Shown in pieces: positions 5,101 through 6,537 of a DNA stretch of 6,537 nt. Location of the stretch: positions 1 to 6,537 of the forward strand of contig JAUVNZ010000094.1 in NCBI GenBank assembly GCA_030599435.1, in the 5' to 3' direction. The first letter of the stretch is position 1. Every line of letters begins with the position of its first letter. The translations under genes and the position numbers were made by a program. Under the pieces are notes generated by a model, which was not told the origin of the DNA, made no database searches, and worked only from the letters and a program-made list of their open reading frames with translations. This stretch comes from Gammaproteobacteria bacterium. GTDB lineage: Bacteria > Pseudomonadota > Gammaproteobacteria > SZUA-152.

Positions 5101-6537
5101 TGGCGGCCAAAGCAAAAGCTAAATCGAAAACCAGGGTCAAGGCTAAAGCGGTGGTCAAGTCTAAAGCAAAAGCCAAGACTAAAACCAAAGCTAAGGTTTC
5201 AGTTAAATCAAAGGCTAAATCTAAAGTTAAAACTAAGTCCAAGGTTAAGACTAAGGCCAAAGTTAAAACTAAGTCTAAGGTTAAAGCTAAGGCTGTAAAA
5301 AAATCCAAAATAAAATCGAAGCCCAAGTCGAAACTTAAGTCAAAGCCTAAATCGAAACCTAAAACTAAAGTTAAGGCAAGAACCACAGTAAAAGCTAAAG
5401 TGAAGACGGCAGCCGCTGCGGCTAATACTGCTTCAAAAGTGAGCGAAAATGTAAAACCAAAGCCTGAATCGAAAATTGAAGAAAAGCCAATACGATGGAG
5501 CTTTTCGGATTTGATAAAAGATATTGTCTACGCGGGGCGCGATATTCCAGACATAGAGATACGTGGCTTGAGTTTAGATAGCCGTAATGTAAAAACAGGC
5601 GATTTATTCCTGGCTTGTGAGGGACACAAAGTTCATGGAAAAACATTTATTGATGATGCAATTGCTAATGGCGCCAGTGTGGCGTTGTGGGAGTCTGGTT
5701 TTTTAAGGCGAGAATTGCGTCAAGGCATTCCCGTGTTTGGTATTCCTGATCTGAAATATAAGGTGGGAGATGTTGCCGAACGGTTTTATGACAAACCTTC
5801 GAAACGCCAGCATGTGATTGGTGTGACAGGCACCAACGGTAAAACATCCGTTAGCCAGTTTATTGCTCAAGCTATGCAGCAGGATAACAAGTGTGGAGTT
5901 ATTGGTACTTTGGGTTATGGCATTTTTGGCCAATTAAAAGCAGGGCTTCATACAACACCGGATGCGATTACTCTTCATTCAATTTTGGCCGACCTTAAGA
6001 GCGAAGGTGCAAAAGAAATTGTAATGGAAGTTTCATCGCATGCGTTAGATCAGGGGCGTACTGCAGGAGTGGCTTTTGATGTAGCGGTATTCACTAACCT
6101 TAGTCATGAACATCTGGATTATCACGGTAATATGATGAATTACGGGTTGGCCAAGCGCCGCTTGTTTGAATCGAAAACGTTGAAGTATGCGGTCATTAAT
6201 ATAGATGATGATTTTGGGCGCGCATTACTGGTTTCTATGCCGGGTTCTGTTGGAACGGTCAGTTATGGTTTCAACAGCAAGGAGCTTTTGCCTTCGTTGT
6301 TGGGGTCAGATTTGAAATTAGATCAGACCGGTTTGAGTATGCATGTTGAAAGTGACTGGGGTAAAGGTGAGTTGCGCGTACCCATATTGGGATCTTTTAA
6401 CGGCTACAATCTTTTGGCTGCATTGGGGGCATTGTTAGCAAGTGGTATTGGTTTTGACGATGCTATGCAAAGGTTGTCGTTAGTCCAGCCTGTTGACGGG
6501 CGTATGGAAGGTTATGGTGGAGATGATGGTTGTCCTT
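5100..6537 (+). CDS. murE: UDP-MurNAc-tripeptide synthetase MurE with a ~130-residue lysine-rich N-terminal extension; 3' end cut off by the window
   Basis: MurE is the cytoplasmic ATP-dependent ligase that adds the third residue (meso-diaminopimelate in most Gram-negatives) to UDP-MurNAc-L-Ala-D-Glu. The window shows 479 codons. Residues 131 onward align with the start of ordinary MurE: LDSR (159-162) in the UDP-binding domain, the ATP-binding loop TGTNGKT (243-249), HTTPDA (284-289), EVSSHALDQGR (310-320), TNLSHEHLDYHG (332-343), the lysine K352 in AKRRLF that matches the carbamylated lysine of the family, and GRME (467-470). The C-terminal domain with the DNPR substrate motif lies beyond the edge, so the amino acid added cannot be confirmed. 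Residues 4-102 are a nearly strict X-Lys alternation (45 Lys, 2 Arg, no acidic residue before E116), followed by an Ala/Pro/Glu-rich linker (103-130). The start is fixed by AAGGAGG; the next in-frame ATG is codon 259, inside the ATPase domain. E. coli MurE (495 residues) has no such tail. Confidence 0.95.
   Translation, partial: MAAKAKAKSKTRVKAKAVVKSKAKAKTKTKAKVSVKSKAKSKVKTKSKVKTKAKVKTKSKVKAKAVKKSKIKSKPKSKLKSKPKSKPKTKVKARTTVKAKVKTAAAAANTASKVSENVKPKPESKIEEKPIRWSFSDLIKDIVYAGRDIPDIEIRGLSLDSRNVKTGDLFLACEGHKVHGKTFIDDAIANGASVALWESGFLRRELRQGIPVFGIPDLKYKVGDVAERFYDKPSKRQHVIGVTGTNGKTSVSQFIAQAMQQDNKCGVIGTLGYGIFGQLKAGLHTTPDAITLHSILADLKSEGAKEIVMEVSSHALDQGRTAGVAFDVAVFTNLSHEHLDYHGNMMNYGLAKRRLFESKTLKYAVINIDDDFGRALLVSMPGSVGTVSYGFNSKELLPSLLGSDLKLDQTGLSMHVESDWGKGELRVPILGSFNGYNLLAALGALLASGIGFDDAMQRLSLVQPVDGRMEGYGGDDGCP
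5109..5405 (+). repeat. Lysine-alternation coding repeat (degenerate 6-bp unit) in the 5' part of murE
   Basis: Almost every second codon is AAA or AAG, giving a 6-bp periodicity over about 300 bp. Of the 50 even-numbered residues from 4 to 102, 44 are Lys and 2 Arg; the exceptions are V18, S34, V66 and T96. The odd positions are Ala, Ser, Thr, Val or Pro, with a more Pro/Ser-rich part at residues 73-89 (SKPK units). Lysine codons are mixed (about 27 AAA to 18 AAG by hand count), and the partner codons also vary synonymously. Confidence 0.9.
5223..5294 (+). repeat. Tandem duplication of a 36-bp unit within the murE lysine tail
   Basis: Positions 5223-5258 and 5259-5294 match at 32 of 36 bases by eye and encode KVKTKSKVKTKA and KVKTKSKVKAKA. 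This is the clearest higher-order repeat in the tail and suggests that it grew by in-frame duplication of multi-codon units. Confidence 0.8.

Noticed and set aside
5084..5386. Long minus-strand open frame rich in Leu/Asp/Ala opposite the murE tail
   Set aside because: It is the mirror image of the X-Lys codon repeat (AAR read as YTT); the composition follows from the repeat, and no ribosome binding site or homology is visible.
5109..5405. CRISPR array or mobile element for the repetitive stretch
   Set aside because: The repeats are short, degenerate, in frame and without unique spacers, and no terminal inverted repeats or transposase are present; it is protein-coding low complexity.
5100..5489. 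A separate small basic-protein gene in front of murE
   Set aside because: No stop codon separates it from murE. The only candidate internal starts (GTG at codons 101 and 114, TTG at 138) have no Shine-Dalgarno sequence, so one fused protein is the simplest reading.

Overview
The window is the start of a division and cell-wall (dcw) cluster from a Gram-negative bacterium, almost certainly a gammaproteobacterium. The gene order mraZ-rsmH-ftsL-ftsI-murE is the classical one. MraZ, RsmH, FtsL and PBP3 all resemble Escherichia/Pseudomonas-type proteins from end to end; FtsL shares the motif style 'EWGxLxLEQxTWxxHSRIE' with pseudomonad FtsL. Base composition is moderate in the genes and AT-rich between them. 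The genus cannot be named from the sequence.

Layout: (1) Positions 1-1187, minus strand, hold the 5' two thirds or so of a gene for a membrane-anchored GAF-PAS-GGDEF signalling protein (probable diguanylate cyclase, possibly with a further EAL domain). It is cut by the window edge just as the GGDEF domain begins. (2) Positions 1188-1630 are an AT-rich divergent intergenic region. It carries a good sigma70 promoter (1515-1544) and, just downstream, three GTGG-type repeats with an exact 10-bp period, which is a MraZ operator. (3) Positions 1631-5100 hold mraZ (TTG start), rsmH (GTG or ATG start), ftsL and ftsI (GTG start), tightly packed on the plus strand. (4) From 5100 to the window end lies murE, starting inside the ftsI stop codon behind the strongest Shine-Dalgarno sequence of the window. 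It is cut at the right edge.

The genes form one transcription unit under autoregulation by MraZ. RsmH methylates 16S rRNA, FtsL and FtsI (PBP3) are septal divisome components, and MurE adds the third amino acid to the peptidoglycan precursor in the cytoplasm.

The striking feature is the N-terminus of MurE. About 130 residues precede the normal MurE start. Residues 4-102 are an almost perfect two-residue alternation X-Lys (X = Ala, Ser, Thr, Val, Pro), with no acidic residue before position 116. The tail is in frame with an intact MurE core, has an ideal ribosome binding site and contains no internal ATG, so it looks like a real polycationic, histone-H1-like extension on a wall-precursor ligase. 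This is the candidate for something undescribed.
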